Below, piece by piece: positions 17,971 through 27,503 of a stretch of 64,000 nucleotides of DNA. Made by a program: the position numbers and the translations under genes. Origin of the DNA: Prosthecobacter dejongeii (lineage in GTDB: Bacteria; Verrucomicrobiota; Verrucomicrobiia; Verrucomicrobiales; Verrucomicrobiaceae); the NCBI RefSeq assembly GCF_014203045.1, contig NZ_JACHIF010000007.1, positions 277,037-341,036 of the forward strand. The letters run 5' to 3'. The notes below the pieces were generated by a model. That model did not search any database. It saw only the letters and a program-made list of their open reading frames with translations, and was not told the DNA's origin. Position 1 is the stretch's first letter. Every line of letters begins with the position of its first letter.

Positions 17971-20160
17971 ATGCGCGTCTCATTTCTTTTTTGTCTTTGG
18001 ATCACCAGCTTAAGCTATGCAGCGGAAGCTCCACGGCGTTTAAACTTCGCCAATGACATCGTGCCTATTTTGACAAAGGGGGGATGCAATTCCGGTGGCT
18101 GCCATGGCAAAGCTAGCGGTCAAAACGGCTTCAAGCTATCTCTGCTTGGCTTTGAACCTCAGGAAGACTACGAACACATCGTGAAAGAAGCCCGCGGGCG
18201 TCGTCTCTTTCCCGCATCACCAGAACAAAGTCTGCTTTTAACCAAAGGCACTGCCCAGTTGCCTCATGGCGGTGGCAAAAAGTTAGACCCTAAATCTGAA
18301 GATTATCAGGACCTCGTTCGCTGGATCCGGGAAGGCATGCCCTATGGCAAAGATACCGACCCCAAGATGACTCACATCCATGTGGAACCCGCTGTTTTGA
18401 CAATGCCGCTCAAAGGCAGCCAACAACTGAAAGTCACCGCTCATTACACTGATGGCTCCACAAGAGATGTCACGAAGAGAGCGCTTTATGAGCCTAATGA
18501 AAAAGCCATGGCGGAAGCCAGTGAGTCAGGCAAGGTCACCCTTTTTGACCTGCCGGGTGATGTCGCTGTGATGGTGCGTTATCAGGGGAAAGTCACCACC
18601 TTTCGTGCCACAATCCCACTTGGAGCACCAGTGGAACAGACACCACCCGTGCGAAATTTCATTGATGAGCTGGTCATCGCCAAACTGAAGGTGATCGGCA
18701 TGCCGCCATCAGAGATATGTGACGATGCCACTTTCCTACGTCGCGTCACCTTGGACGTCACTGGACGTTTACCCACTCCAGAGGAGATGAAGGACTTTCT
18801 GGCCTCTAAAGATACCAACAAGCGTGCATTGCGTGTCGCTGAACTGGTCGATAGTCCCGAGTATGCAGAATACTTCGCCAACAAATGGAGCGCACTGCTC
18901 CGCAATCAACGCACCCAACCCAGCTATGCACGCGGGAGCTATCTTTTCTGGTCATGGATCCGCGATAGCCTCGCAGATAACAAACCGTTTGACCAAATCG
19001 CTCGCGAGGTCGTGACCGCCTCGGGTAGTTTGGATCAGCATCCACCCGTGGCTTGGTATCGGCAGGTGAAAGAGCCCAAACAGCAAATGGAAGATGTGGC
19101 TCAGCTTTTTCTTGGCACGCGCATGCAGTGTGCCCAGTGTCATCATCACCCTTTCGAAAAATGGAGCCAGCAAGACTATTATGGCTTCGCCGCTTTCTTT
19201 GCCAATGTCAGTCGCAAAGCCTCGGGCGCGAAAGATGAAGATCTGGTTTTTAATAAGCGTGGCCTCGCCCAAATGATGAATATCCGCACCAAACAGCCTG
19301 TGTCTCCCACCAGTCTAGGAGGGGAGGCTTTAAAGCTCCGGCCAGAGCAGGATCCTCGCCAGACATTGGCTGACTGGATGAGCCGTGAAGACAATCCGTT
19401 CTTTGCACACACACTGGTGAATCGTTATTGGAAACATTTTTTCAATCGTGGGCTTGTGGAGCCGGAGGACGACATGCGCGAAACAAATCCGCCCGTGAAT
19501 CCAGAACTCCTAAATGCTTTGGCCACTGAATTCGTAAAGAGCGGCTATGATTTGAAACGATTGGTACGCACCATCACGAATTCTTCTACATACCAGCTCA
19601 GTGCTCAGCCTAACCAGTGGAATGCCAAAGACCGCCAAAGTTTCAGTCGTTATTATCCCAAACGTCTGAATGCTGAAGTGTTATATGATGCCGTAAACAA
19701 TCTGTTGGAAACTGAAAGCAAGTTTGCCGGTCAAGCACCCGGCACACGAGCGGTGGCATTACCCGACAATAGCTACAATCAAAGCACCTATTTCCTCAAT
19801 GTCTTTGGGCGTCCAGACTCATCAAGCGCTTGTGAATGTGAGCGCACGCAGGAGGCCAGTTTGGCTCAAAGCCTCCACTTGTTGAATGCAGCAGACATTC
19901 AGACTCAGCTCGCGCGGCAGGATGGTCGTGCAGATCGTATGGCCAAAGACATGCGACCTGATGATGACAAAATCACAGATGTGTATCATTTGGCGCTGAG
20001 CCGTGACCCGACTCCTAAAGAACTCCATTTAGCCCAGGAGCACCTAACCAAAAAGATCATTGGTAAAAAGGATCTTGAGCTGATGACCAGTCGAAAAGAA
20101 GCTTTTGAGGATATTCTCTGGGCCTTGATGAATACCAAAGAGTTTCTGTTCAACCATTAA
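17971..20160 (+). CDS. DUF1549/DUF1553 protein with N-terminal haem-type motif and Big2 domain
   Basis: 729 residues with a signal peptide (about 1-18). Domains in order: a cytochrome-like region with GGCNSGGCHGK, where Cys39 and Cys44-His45 form a CX4CH site; a bacterial Ig-like (Big2) region around VTAHYTDGSTRDVTKRA; then DUF1549 (LRRVTLDVTGRLPT) and DUF1553 (HTLVNRYWKHFFNRGLVEPEDDMR). A further CAQCHHHP site (CXXCH) occurs in DUF1549. This is the classic partner of DUF1501 proteins and is exported. Two possible haem sites suggest a redox role, but no reaction has been shown for the family as far as I know. Confidence 0.9.
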   Translation: MRVSFLFCLWITSLSYAAEAPRRLNFANDIVPILTKGGCNSGGCHGKASGQNGFKLSLLGFEPQEDYEHIVKEARGRRLFPASPEQSLLLTKGTAQLPHGGGKKLDPKSEDYQDLVRWIREGMPYGKDTDPKMTHIHVEPAVLTMPLKGSQQLKVTAHYTDGSTRDVTKRALYEPNEKAMAEASESGKVTLFDLPGDVAVMVRYQGKVTTFRATIPLGAPVEQTPPVRNFIDELVIAKLKVIGMPPSEICDDATFLRRVTLDVTGRLPTPEEMKDFLASKDTNKRALRVAELVDSPEYAEYFANKWSALLRNQRTQPSYARGSYLFWSWIRDSLADNKPFDQIAREVVTASGSLDQHPPVAWYRQVKEPKQQMEDVAQLFLGTRMQCAQCHHHPFEKWSQQDYYGFAAFFANVSRKASGAKDEDLVFNKRGLAQMMNIRTKQPVSPTSLGGEALKLRPEQDPRQTLADWMSREDNPFFAHTLVNRYWKHFFNRGLVEPEDDMRETNPPVNPELLNALATEFVKSGYDLKRLVRTITNSSTYQLSAQPNQWNAKDRQSFSRYYPKRLNAEVLYDAVNNLLETESKFAGQAPGTRAVALPDNSYNQSTYFLNVFGRPDSSSACECERTQEASLAQSLHLLNAADIQTQLARQDGRADRMAKDMRPDDDKITDVYHLALSRDPTPKELHLAQEHLTKKIIGKKDLELMTSRKEAFEDILWALMNTKEFLFNH

Positions 20161-20164
20161 GCTC

Positions 20165-22462
20165 ATGCGTATTTCACCTCCGACGATGGTGTTTCGCCAT
20201 GTCAAGATCATCGCGCTGCTGCTTGCAGGTACGGCCACGTCTATTTGGGCTCAGGCTAGTTTTCCTTCTCCTGTACTTACCTCCATCACACCACTTGGTG
20301 GGAAGCCCGGCAGCCATGTTGAAATTCAATTCAGAGGATCGGATTTGGACGGGGCTAAGACGCTCCTGCTTAGCAGTCTGAGCCGGACGGATTCTCGCAG
20401 TCTCCAACTCGAGCCCGTGGCAGGAAAGAAGGGGATGTTAGGAGTTCAACTGCCAAATAACCTGCCTAACGACTTCTATGATGTGAGACTGGTCGGACGA
20501 TATGGGGTGTCAAATCCCCGAGTCTTTCAGGTGAGTCACCTTGATAACGTGGAATCTCCTGGCTCGAATTCCAAGTCAGATCGAGCTTTGAAAGTGCCAT
20601 TAAATGCCGCCATCCAGGGTGTTTTCAAAGAAAGCATTCCGCATTGGTTTGCCTTCGATGCTCAGAAGGGCCAAAGAATCTTGGGCGTTTTTGTCGGGGC
20701 TAACTTTGGCTCTAGAGTATCCTTGGTGGGGGCCGTCATAGATCATTCCGGTCGCGAATGGGCTAGGTTAAGAGATGGTCTGCTGGACTTTACGGCACCG
20801 AGCGACGGAGAGTTTAAGCTGCGCATAAACGATCTCATGTTTGGCGCTGGCGACGAGTATGGCTACCGCCTCAACCTAACAACAGGTGCAGTGGTATGGG
20901 GCATCGCGGGAGACGTTGCTTACGGATGGAATCTGCCAGGCGGTAAGGCCGAACATGGGCTGCGAATCAGCCAGGCCAATTCTTTGGAGCGTCTGGTTGT
21001 GGACTCAGTGAAGAAAGCGGATCTTCTTTCCACCAGCCCTGTTATCCCATTTATCCTTGGAAAAGAAGCAGATACCGTAGCTCCGCCTGCGGCATCTCCT
21101 ATTCTCCTTCAACTGGACCAACAAACTGGAGGCTGGTTTCCTGAAAACGGAGCCTCGCAAAGCTTTGAGCTGGCTTTTAAAGCAGGGGAACGTTTTACCT
21201 TAGAGGTGATTTCTCAGCAAATGGGCCTCCCAACGGATCCACTTTTGCTCATTGAATCCGTGAAGAAAGACAGTGCAGGGAAAGAGAGTCTGACTCTCCA
21301 AGCCGATGTTAACGACCCAGTTGTGAATATTCCAGGCCCCTCGGTGCGTCTCAGTCGTTTGGACCCTTTTTACAGTTATGAAGCAAAAGCCGACGGCGTC
21401 TTTAGACTCTCGTTGAGTGATCCGCTCAATGCGGCTAATGGAAGACGTTACCCTTATCGTCTGAGGGTTTCAAAGATCATCGAATCGCGAGTGGAGAACG
21501 CCATCGCCATTCACCCTACACTACCTCCTGTAGCGGCTACGGGTCCTTATGAGATACCGAGTGCCAATGTTTGGCGTCAAGGCGTGACTGCCATCGAGGT
21601 TTTTTTGCCCGGGCGCTCGGCCAGCAGTGAATTCGTGAATCTGACGGTGACGGATCTTCCCCAAGGTGTCACCTGCTTAGGGGGCTTTGTAGGGAAAGGC
21701 CAATCATTGGGCTACATTGGCTTTCAAGCATCAAAAGATGCACCATTGGGAGCCTCAGTTCTGGCGGGGCTAAGGCAGACTGCCTTCCTTAACTGGGCCC
21801 TGAAAGACACGGGGCGCGAGGTGATGTCCACCCGCCTCGCTGGACCTCCTGCTCTGGGCGTGGTTGCAGAGCAGGCTCCCGCCATCATCGAATGCATAAC
21901 ACCCGGGATTCTAGAAGCGAGTCCCGAAGGAAAGCTGGAATTGGCGTTCAAAGCCACGCGTCACAATGCCTGTATAGATGCGCTAAAGCTGAAAGTATTG
22001 GGGCTCGTAGATGTGACTAAAGCACCTGAACTGACGATCCCCGCGAAAGCACTGGAGGGGAAATTGAGGATGGATGTGAAGGCCCTGAAGCTGGCTCCAG
22101 GAGAATACGGTTTTATCCTGCAAGGTCCAGCAAGGATGCCTTACCGACGTGAAGGGGCTGCGATCGCTGAAGCCGAGGCCCTTGTAAAGATAGCCTCGCA
22201 GTCGCGGACGGACATCCAAAAAGAATTGGAGGCTGTGAATGTCACTTTGAAAGCACTCAAGCCTGAAGATCAAGCAGGCCGAGCTCAGTTCCAGATCCAA
22301 ATGAAAGAATTGACAGCGAAGATGGCAAAGGCTGATCAAGCCAAAGCGGTAGCTATTAAGACACTGAAAGATCTCACCGCTAAAAACCCCGCCAAAGACA
22401 CCACATTCATTGTTTATTCCAACCCTATTCGGATTCGGGTGAAGGAGGCTGCCAAGAAATGA
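20165..22462 (+). CDS. Large exported protein, pre-peptidase C-terminal-like
   Basis: 765 residues. A signal peptide ends near SIWAQA; the start could be the first ATG or Met8 (MVFRHVKIIALLL). An IPT/TIG-like segment (LTSITPLGGKPGSHVEIQFRG) is followed by repeated beta-rich stretches of the type seen in planctomycete pre-peptidase C-terminal domain proteins, and a lysine-rich predicted coiled coil occupies the last 100 residues (SRTDIQKELEAVNVTLKALK). It starts 4 bases after the DUF1549/1553 gene and its stop overlaps the next start (ATGA). No enzyme motif seen; probably a structural or binding partner of the same exported assembly. Confidence 0.75.
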   Translation: MRISPPTMVFRHVKIIALLLAGTATSIWAQASFPSPVLTSITPLGGKPGSHVEIQFRGSDLDGAKTLLLSSLSRTDSRSLQLEPVAGKKGMLGVQLPNNLPNDFYDVRLVGRYGVSNPRVFQVSHLDNVESPGSNSKSDRALKVPLNAAIQGVFKESIPHWFAFDAQKGQRILGVFVGANFGSRVSLVGAVIDHSGREWARLRDGLLDFTAPSDGEFKLRINDLMFGAGDEYGYRLNLTTGAVVWGIAGDVAYGWNLPGGKAEHGLRISQANSLERLVVDSVKKADLLSTSPVIPFILGKEADTVAPPAASPILLQLDQQTGGWFPENGASQSFELAFKAGERFTLEVISQQMGLPTDPLLLIESVKKDSAGKESLTLQADVNDPVVNIPGPSVRLSRLDPFYSYEAKADGVFRLSLSDPLNAANGRRYPYRLRVSKIIESRVENAIAIHPTLPPVAATGPYEIPSANVWRQGVTAIEVFLPGRSASSEFVNLTVTDLPQGVTCLGGFVGKGQSLGYIGFQASKDAPLGASVLAGLRQTAFLNWALKDTGREVMSTRLAGPPALGVVAEQAPAIIECITPGILEASPEGKLELAFKATRHNACIDALKLKVLGLVDVTKAPELTIPAKALEGKLRMDVKALKLAPGEYGFILQGPARMPYRREGAAIAEAEALVKIASQSRTDIQKELEAVNVTLKALKPEDQAGRAQFQIQMKELTAKMAKADQAKAVAIKTLKDLTAKNPAKDTTFIVYSNPIRIRVKEAAKK

Positions 22463-24849
22463 AACATTTACTTCTTCGCCTAACTCTGTTTTTGGCGCAC
22501 GCGCTTTCCAGTGAGGGCGCGACGATTAATTTTGAAAAACAGCTTTGGCCTGTTTTGAAAGACAATTGCCTTGCCTGCCATAACAAGACCACCACCAAAG
22601 GTGAGCTGAATATGGAAACACCTGAACTCATGATAGAGGGAGGTGAAAACGGTAAGGGCATCGAAAGAGGGCAGGGGGATAAGAGTCTGATTTATCTAGC
22701 GGCTGCTGGAGAATGGGATTCTGAAATGCCGCCGAAGAGCAACAAAGTAGGGGCGGTGAAACTGACATCGGGCGAGCTAGCACTGCTGAAACAGTGGATT
22801 GATGAGGGCGCACTTTATTTAGCCAAACAACACCGAGTGATCGCCTGGGAGCCTTTGCCAGAAAGTTTTCGGCCCATCTATGCCACCGCCATCACAGCAA
22901 ATGCGCAATATGCAGCAGCCGCGCGAGGAAATCAGGTGACTTTGTACCATCTGCCGACAGCGAAGCCAGTGACACGCCTAACCGATGATTTGTTAATCAA
23001 GTCAGGCCTCTATAAAAAGCCTGGAGTCGCACATCGTGATGTCATTCCCTCCATGGCTTTCAGTCCAGATGGCACACGACTGGCTACGGGAAGTTTCAGA
23101 GAGGTTAAAATCTGGCATCGCGAAGAGCTTAAGCCGAGACCTTCGACAGCCCTCGCTTCTTCGAGCAATTCAAAACTCACTCTTGTTAAGTCTTTGCCCG
23201 ATACGGTGACTCTCATGGATCAATCGACTGGCGGCAAGCTACGCGACTTTAAGCATGGGGCAGCCATTTCAGCTTTTGCACTCAGTGCGAATCATCAGCG
23301 CCTCGCTACAAGTGCAGCCGATCATCAAATCAAGATTTGGGAAGTCGCGACCGGCAAAATGTTGGTGAACATTCAAGGAGATTTTGCCACTGAACTAGCC
23401 TTGAGAGATAAAGCGAATGCCATTGCTCGATCAACTTCTGAAGGGAGCTGGCAGACCGCAGCGATTGCCAAAGCTGAGAAAGAAAATACCGATCTCGCTA
23501 CTCAATTAAAGAAAGTCAAGGAACTCGCTGACATCGCTAGAAAAGAACGTGATGACAAAGCCAAGGCACTGAAACTCAAGCAAGATGCGCAGACAGCTGC
23601 GAGCAAGACACTAGCCGAATCCGAGGCCCTCTTGGAAAAGTCTTTCGAAAGTAAGAAGGATGCTGCAATGATCCAAAAAAATAAGGCATCCATTGAGGCA
23701 GCCACGGCCGCTAAGAATCAATTGACTGAGGCCCAGGAAGCTTTCAAGCGAGCAGAAACAGCTATCCAGGATGCCGAGATGGAAATCACGCTGGTGACTA
23801 AGGCTATGGCCAAGGCCACTGGGGCTGTGACAGCAGCTAAACAAGCTCTTGAACTAGCCAAGAAGGACCTGGCAGCAGCTACCCTGACAAAAAATGAAGC
23901 CACTAAAGCTCACGCCTCAGCCATCCCCATTCAGTCATTTCTATGTTTTTCACCCGATGCACTGCAAGTGGCGGGCGTGGACACTGCCGGCGAAGTCCGT
24001 GTCTGGTCCGCAGAAACAGGAGTTCCTATCAGCCAACAAAGGGTGAACGAAATCGGTCAAGTTCAGGCCTTGGATTGGCCAACTCCTGCAGGTTGGGTGA
24101 TCACAGGGAGTCAAGCGAGCTTACTGTTTCCCGATGAGTCGCAGGCGATCTGGAAACTTGAACGCACCGTAGGAAGTGGGGATGATAAATCCGTTATCAC
24201 AGATCGGGTGAATGCTTTGGCTTTTTCAGCAGATGGCCGAACCCTAGCCATTGGCAGTGGTGAACCTTCACGCAGCGGCGATATTCTTCTTTGGGGAGTT
24301 GCTGAAAATAAGGTGATTGCCAACTACAACGAGCGTCATCTGGATAGTGTGTTGTGCCTGGATTTTTCACCCGATGGAAAGCTGCTGGCGTCAGGAGGTG
24401 CGGATAAAGTCGCGCGTATCACGGATCTCAGCACGGGTAAAGTACTCAAGGTTTTTGAGGGGCATACACATCATGTGTTAGGCCTATCTTGGCGTTATGA
24501 TGGGCGGATGCTTGCTACCGCAGGGGCGGACAATGTGGTTAAGATTTGGGATTGGACAGCAGGAGATCGGCGCAAGAATGTGGAAGGGTGGGATAAGGAA
24601 GTCACTGCGACGGACTATCTAGGCGGCAGCGATACCCTGGCCACAACCTCAGGAGATGGCCGGGTCAGGATCATAAACAGTGCAGGAGCAGAAGTGAAAT
24701 CTCTTCCCGGCGTTAAGGACTTTATGAATGCACTCGCGATTAACCGCACAGGGGATTGGCTGGTGGCGGGCGGTGAGGAAGGGGTACTGCACGTTTGGCG
24801 CGTTACTTCAGGGAAAGAGATCGCTCGTTTCACTCCCGAGCCCCATTGA
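22459..24849 (+). CDS. PSCyt1 cytochrome with WD40 repeats split by a coiled coil
   Basis: 796 residues. Signal peptide (1-20), then a Planctomycete-type cytochrome C with CLACH (Cys37, Cys40, His41) and the downstream EMPPKSNK ligand region. WD40 repeats follow (MAFSPDGTRLATGSFREVKIW and others), interrupted by a lysine/alanine-rich coiled coil at about residues 315-480, and more WD40 blades to the C terminus (LDFSPDGKLLASGGADKV). The blades on either side could form a beta-propeller with the coiled coil as a protruding arm. Translation is coupled to the previous gene (ATGA overlap) and it closes the operon. Confidence 0.88.
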   Translation: MKHLLLRLTLFLAHALSSEGATINFEKQLWPVLKDNCLACHNKTTTKGELNMETPELMIEGGENGKGIERGQGDKSLIYLAAAGEWDSEMPPKSNKVGAVKLTSGELALLKQWIDEGALYLAKQHRVIAWEPLPESFRPIYATAITANAQYAAAARGNQVTLYHLPTAKPVTRLTDDLLIKSGLYKKPGVAHRDVIPSMAFSPDGTRLATGSFREVKIWHREELKPRPSTALASSSNSKLTLVKSLPDTVTLMDQSTGGKLRDFKHGAAISAFALSANHQRLATSAADHQIKIWEVATGKMLVNIQGDFATELALRDKANAIARSTSEGSWQTAAIAKAEKENTDLATQLKKVKELADIARKERDDKAKALKLKQDAQTAASKTLAESEALLEKSFESKKDAAMIQKNKASIEAATAAKNQLTEAQEAFKRAETAIQDAEMEITLVTKAMAKATGAVTAAKQALELAKKDLAAATLTKNEATKAHASAIPIQSFLCFSPDALQVAGVDTAGEVRVWSAETGVPISQQRVNEIGQVQALDWPTPAGWVITGSQASLLFPDESQAIWKLERTVGSGDDKSVITDRVNALAFSADGRTLAIGSGEPSRSGDILLWGVAENKVIANYNERHLDSVLCLDFSPDGKLLASGGADKVARITDLSTGKVLKVFEGHTHHVLGLSWRYDGRMLATAGADNVVKIWDWTAGDRRKNVEGWDKEVTATDYLGGSDTLATTSGDGRVRIINSAGAEVKSLPGVKDFMNALAINRTGDWLVAGGEEGVLHVWRVTSGKEIARFTPEPH

Positions 24850-24863
24850 AAGCGTCTTGTGGA

Positions 24864-27275
24864 TCAAACGAGGCGCATCTTTTTGCGCAATAGCCACTCG
24901 ACACTCAGGAAAATAATCACAGTGCCAAACCACCACCAACTGGACCAGAGGATGGTTTCGGAAATGGTGGTCTGCTTGCGGTCAATAGACTGAAGGAGGT
25001 TAGGTAATTCTGTGGCGGCCTGTTCCTCGCGTAGGAATCGCCCACCTGAGGACGAAGCCATGGCTTCAAGGAGAGGCCGATTCATCGTCAACGTCGCCCA
25101 CTCAGGATTTCCAGAATCCGCAACCCGTAGAGACAGTCGAAGGTCGCCTCGCTGAGCCGTTGGACTTTCCGCGATTGCAATCTCATAAGCCCCGGTTTTC
25201 AGAGGCGGTGTAACAGCGCGATAAATCCCAAAGTGGGTTGGATCGGCCTCCAGTTGGAGTGTCGCCACTTCTTTGCCATCCAGCAGTAGAAAAGCACGTG
25301 GCTCGGCATTGCTCACGAGGTCACCCGCAGCATTGCGAATACGCACCCGAATTTCTGATTGCTCACCTGGGGTGTAGCGGAGCCGATCTGTGCCGATGGA
25401 GACCTGTTGATTCTCGGCCTGGAAGGGCGGGGCGGCAATCCAAGCAGCTAGCTGCATCCAGAGGCGCTGGTGATAAAGATCGCCTACCTGATAACGCCAA
25501 CGCCAGAGATCATCCGTACCCAAATAAAGAACGGCCCCTGCGCCGACTGACCGGAAGACGGCCGCAGGACGACCCGTTTTGGCCTCTGGAGCGGCACTCG
25601 TTTGAAAATAGGCCAGCGTGGTAGCCCCAGGTTGAGCCTGAACATAGGAGGCCCAGCGCATGTCAGGTAAGGTCGGCCAAAGGGTGCTATTTGCGCTCGG
25701 GCTGTCGCTCAAACGCAGGGCTGATTGCCGTTCACCTTCACTGGACAGATTCCAAACAATCTTTTGGTTAGACGGTGTTTCAACCGTCCATGTTACAGGG
25801 AGCAGCGCGGCTGTTTTCCCCTCGGCCCACTGCCTCAAATGCCCCCGTGCGCCATCAATGAGAATGAGCCCTCCCCCGCGCTTTTCGACAAATTCGACCA
25901 ACCAGTCTGTTTGGGGTGCACTGAAGCGCGAAGGCGGCACATCGCCCAAAAGAACAAGGTCATAGCTCAATAAATCTTCTCTGGTTTTGGGGAATTCCCT
26001 CTGTAAAGCGCCATCCTGAGCTTTTTCCGCGTAGTCATCCAGCACCAGCTTCGATTCCCAGCGATCATCCCGATCAAAGTGATTGTGAATGTACCGAGTC
26101 TCCCACCGCGGACGCCCGTCGAGAATGAGCACCTTGCGTTTCCGGTTTAACAAGTGCAACGCCACTTCACGCGTGTTGTTAGCGCGTGTCTTTTCAATGC
26201 CTGATCGCTCCCCCTGCGCAGCCACCTGGACTTGGAGAAGACGAAGGGTTTTATCTCGCTCGGACGCCGCAGCGTCTGGCAATTGTTTGACGGGGAAGGT
26301 GAAGTCAAACCGGCGGTCACCTTTTCCATCGGCGGTGAAGGTTTGCTCCCAAAGAGTCTTGCCACCGCTGGTGATTCGCACCTGGGCAGGTGTGCCTGAT
26401 GGCAAAGAATCACTGACGATGACCCGCCCCTGGAGGTTCTCTTCCGCAAAAACAGATTCAGCCGTCACGACATTCAGCACACTGAGATCGGGTGGAGGAG
26501 TCTCGCTGCCAAAACCGATGGTGAAAATCGGCGTGCCTGCCTGCTTCATCGTTGCCGCGAATTCCTCAGGTGACCCTGAGGCATTGTGTTGGCCATCCGT
26601 TAGCACCACCAGGGCTGTGCCTGGCGTTGCAGGCCCAATTGCGTCCCGCAATGCACTATCGAGGTTCGTAATCGGCACATCGGCCTGGAGATCGAATTCA
26701 CGAGGCATCTCCCCAGAAGTGTCCTTGCCCTTTTGCCGATGCCACCACAGGCGCTGGGTCTGCTGCCCCCGCAGTAGCACGAGCTCGACATCCTGAGTCT
26801 CCGTCAGTTTTTTCAGCAAAGGTGTTGTGCCTCCCAGGAGCATTTTTTCCGCACGTGTTAGACGGGAAGCTGTCGAGCTCACTTTATCCGTTGTCGCCTC
26901 CGTTGCATTTGACGCATTGGGTGTAGGTGCGAGATCATCTTCCAGCTTCATACTGGCAGAGGTGTCCACGGCCAGCACCACACGGCCTAACTGACGTTGG
27001 GTGGTCTCCCGTCGCATGACAGGACCGGAAAGTGCCAGAACAAGAATGAAAACAGCCCCTGAACGCAGGGCCGCCGGCAGCCAAGTCGCCGCCCCCGTTT
27101 GATGTCGGGATTCCCGACGATAAAGAAACCACATCGCCGCTGCAAGCACAAAGGCCAGTCCCCAGACTGCTAGGGCAGGGTAGTCCCCGGTAAAACGAAG
27201 GGTGGTTTCGGTGGTGGGATTCACTGAGTTGGCAAATGCGTTGAGGCGAGAAGAGGCGGGTGTTCGCCACCTCAC
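24864..27275 (-). CDS. Membrane-anchored von Willebrand A / glutamine-amidotransferase-like protein
   Basis: 803 residues from a GTG start. TM segments occur near residues 31-50 and 66-86 and at the very C terminus (WWFGTVIIFLSVEWLL). A von Willebrand A domain begins at VLAVDTSASMKLEDD, which has the DxSxS metal site; a class I glutamine-amidotransferase-like fold follows (LILIDGARGHLRQW) and then an Ig-like region. The layout is that of the large BatA/DUF4159-type proteins often found near MoxR ATPases, but no MoxR gene is in the window. It converges with the WD40 gene, 14 bases apart, and is divergent from pheS. The start is uncertain (GTG at 27224 is possible). Confidence 0.82.
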   Translation of the reverse strand: MRWRTPASSRLNAFANSVNPTTETTLRFTGDYPALAVWGLAFVLAAAMWFLYRRESRHQTGAATWLPAALRSGAVFILVLALSGPVMRRETTQRQLGRVVLAVDTSASMKLEDDLAPTPNASNATEATTDKVSSTASRLTRAEKMLLGGTTPLLKKLTETQDVELVLLRGQQTQRLWWHRQKGKDTSGEMPREFDLQADVPITNLDSALRDAIGPATPGTALVVLTDGQHNASGSPEEFAATMKQAGTPIFTIGFGSETPPPDLSVLNVVTAESVFAEENLQGRVIVSDSLPSGTPAQVRITSGGKTLWEQTFTADGKGDRRFDFTFPVKQLPDAAASERDKTLRLLQVQVAAQGERSGIEKTRANNTREVALHLLNRKRKVLILDGRPRWETRYIHNHFDRDDRWESKLVLDDYAEKAQDGALQREFPKTREDLLSYDLVLLGDVPPSRFSAPQTDWLVEFVEKRGGGLILIDGARGHLRQWAEGKTAALLPVTWTVETPSNQKIVWNLSSEGERQSALRLSDSPSANSTLWPTLPDMRWASYVQAQPGATTLAYFQTSAAPEAKTGRPAAVFRSVGAGAVLYLGTDDLWRWRYQVGDLYHQRLWMQLAAWIAAPPFQAENQQVSIGTDRLRYTPGEQSEIRVRIRNAAGDLVSNAEPRAFLLLDGKEVATLQLEADPTHFGIYRAVTPPLKTGAYEIAIAESPTAQRGDLRLSLRVADSGNPEWATLTMNRPLLEAMASSSGGRFLREEQAATELPNLLQSIDRKQTTISETILWSSWWWFGTVIIFLSVEWLLRKKMRLV

Positions 27276-27503
27276 TGTCGCCTCGCCCTTAAACTCACAA
27301 AGTCAAAAGGGCATCAAAGAACAGCGGCAAAACCCAAAACCTAGCGAGAAAAACACGAGAAGTTTTCGTTCATCGTAGTCCAGTAGCTCCCAGACATGAG
27401 TCGAAGCTCTGTTTTGTGGCCAGGGCCCTCTCACCTCCAGGTTGCACAGCGCCGATTTTGCGCCCATCATCGCAGCCCCTTTGGCCCTTTGCCGTTTTTT
27501 CCC

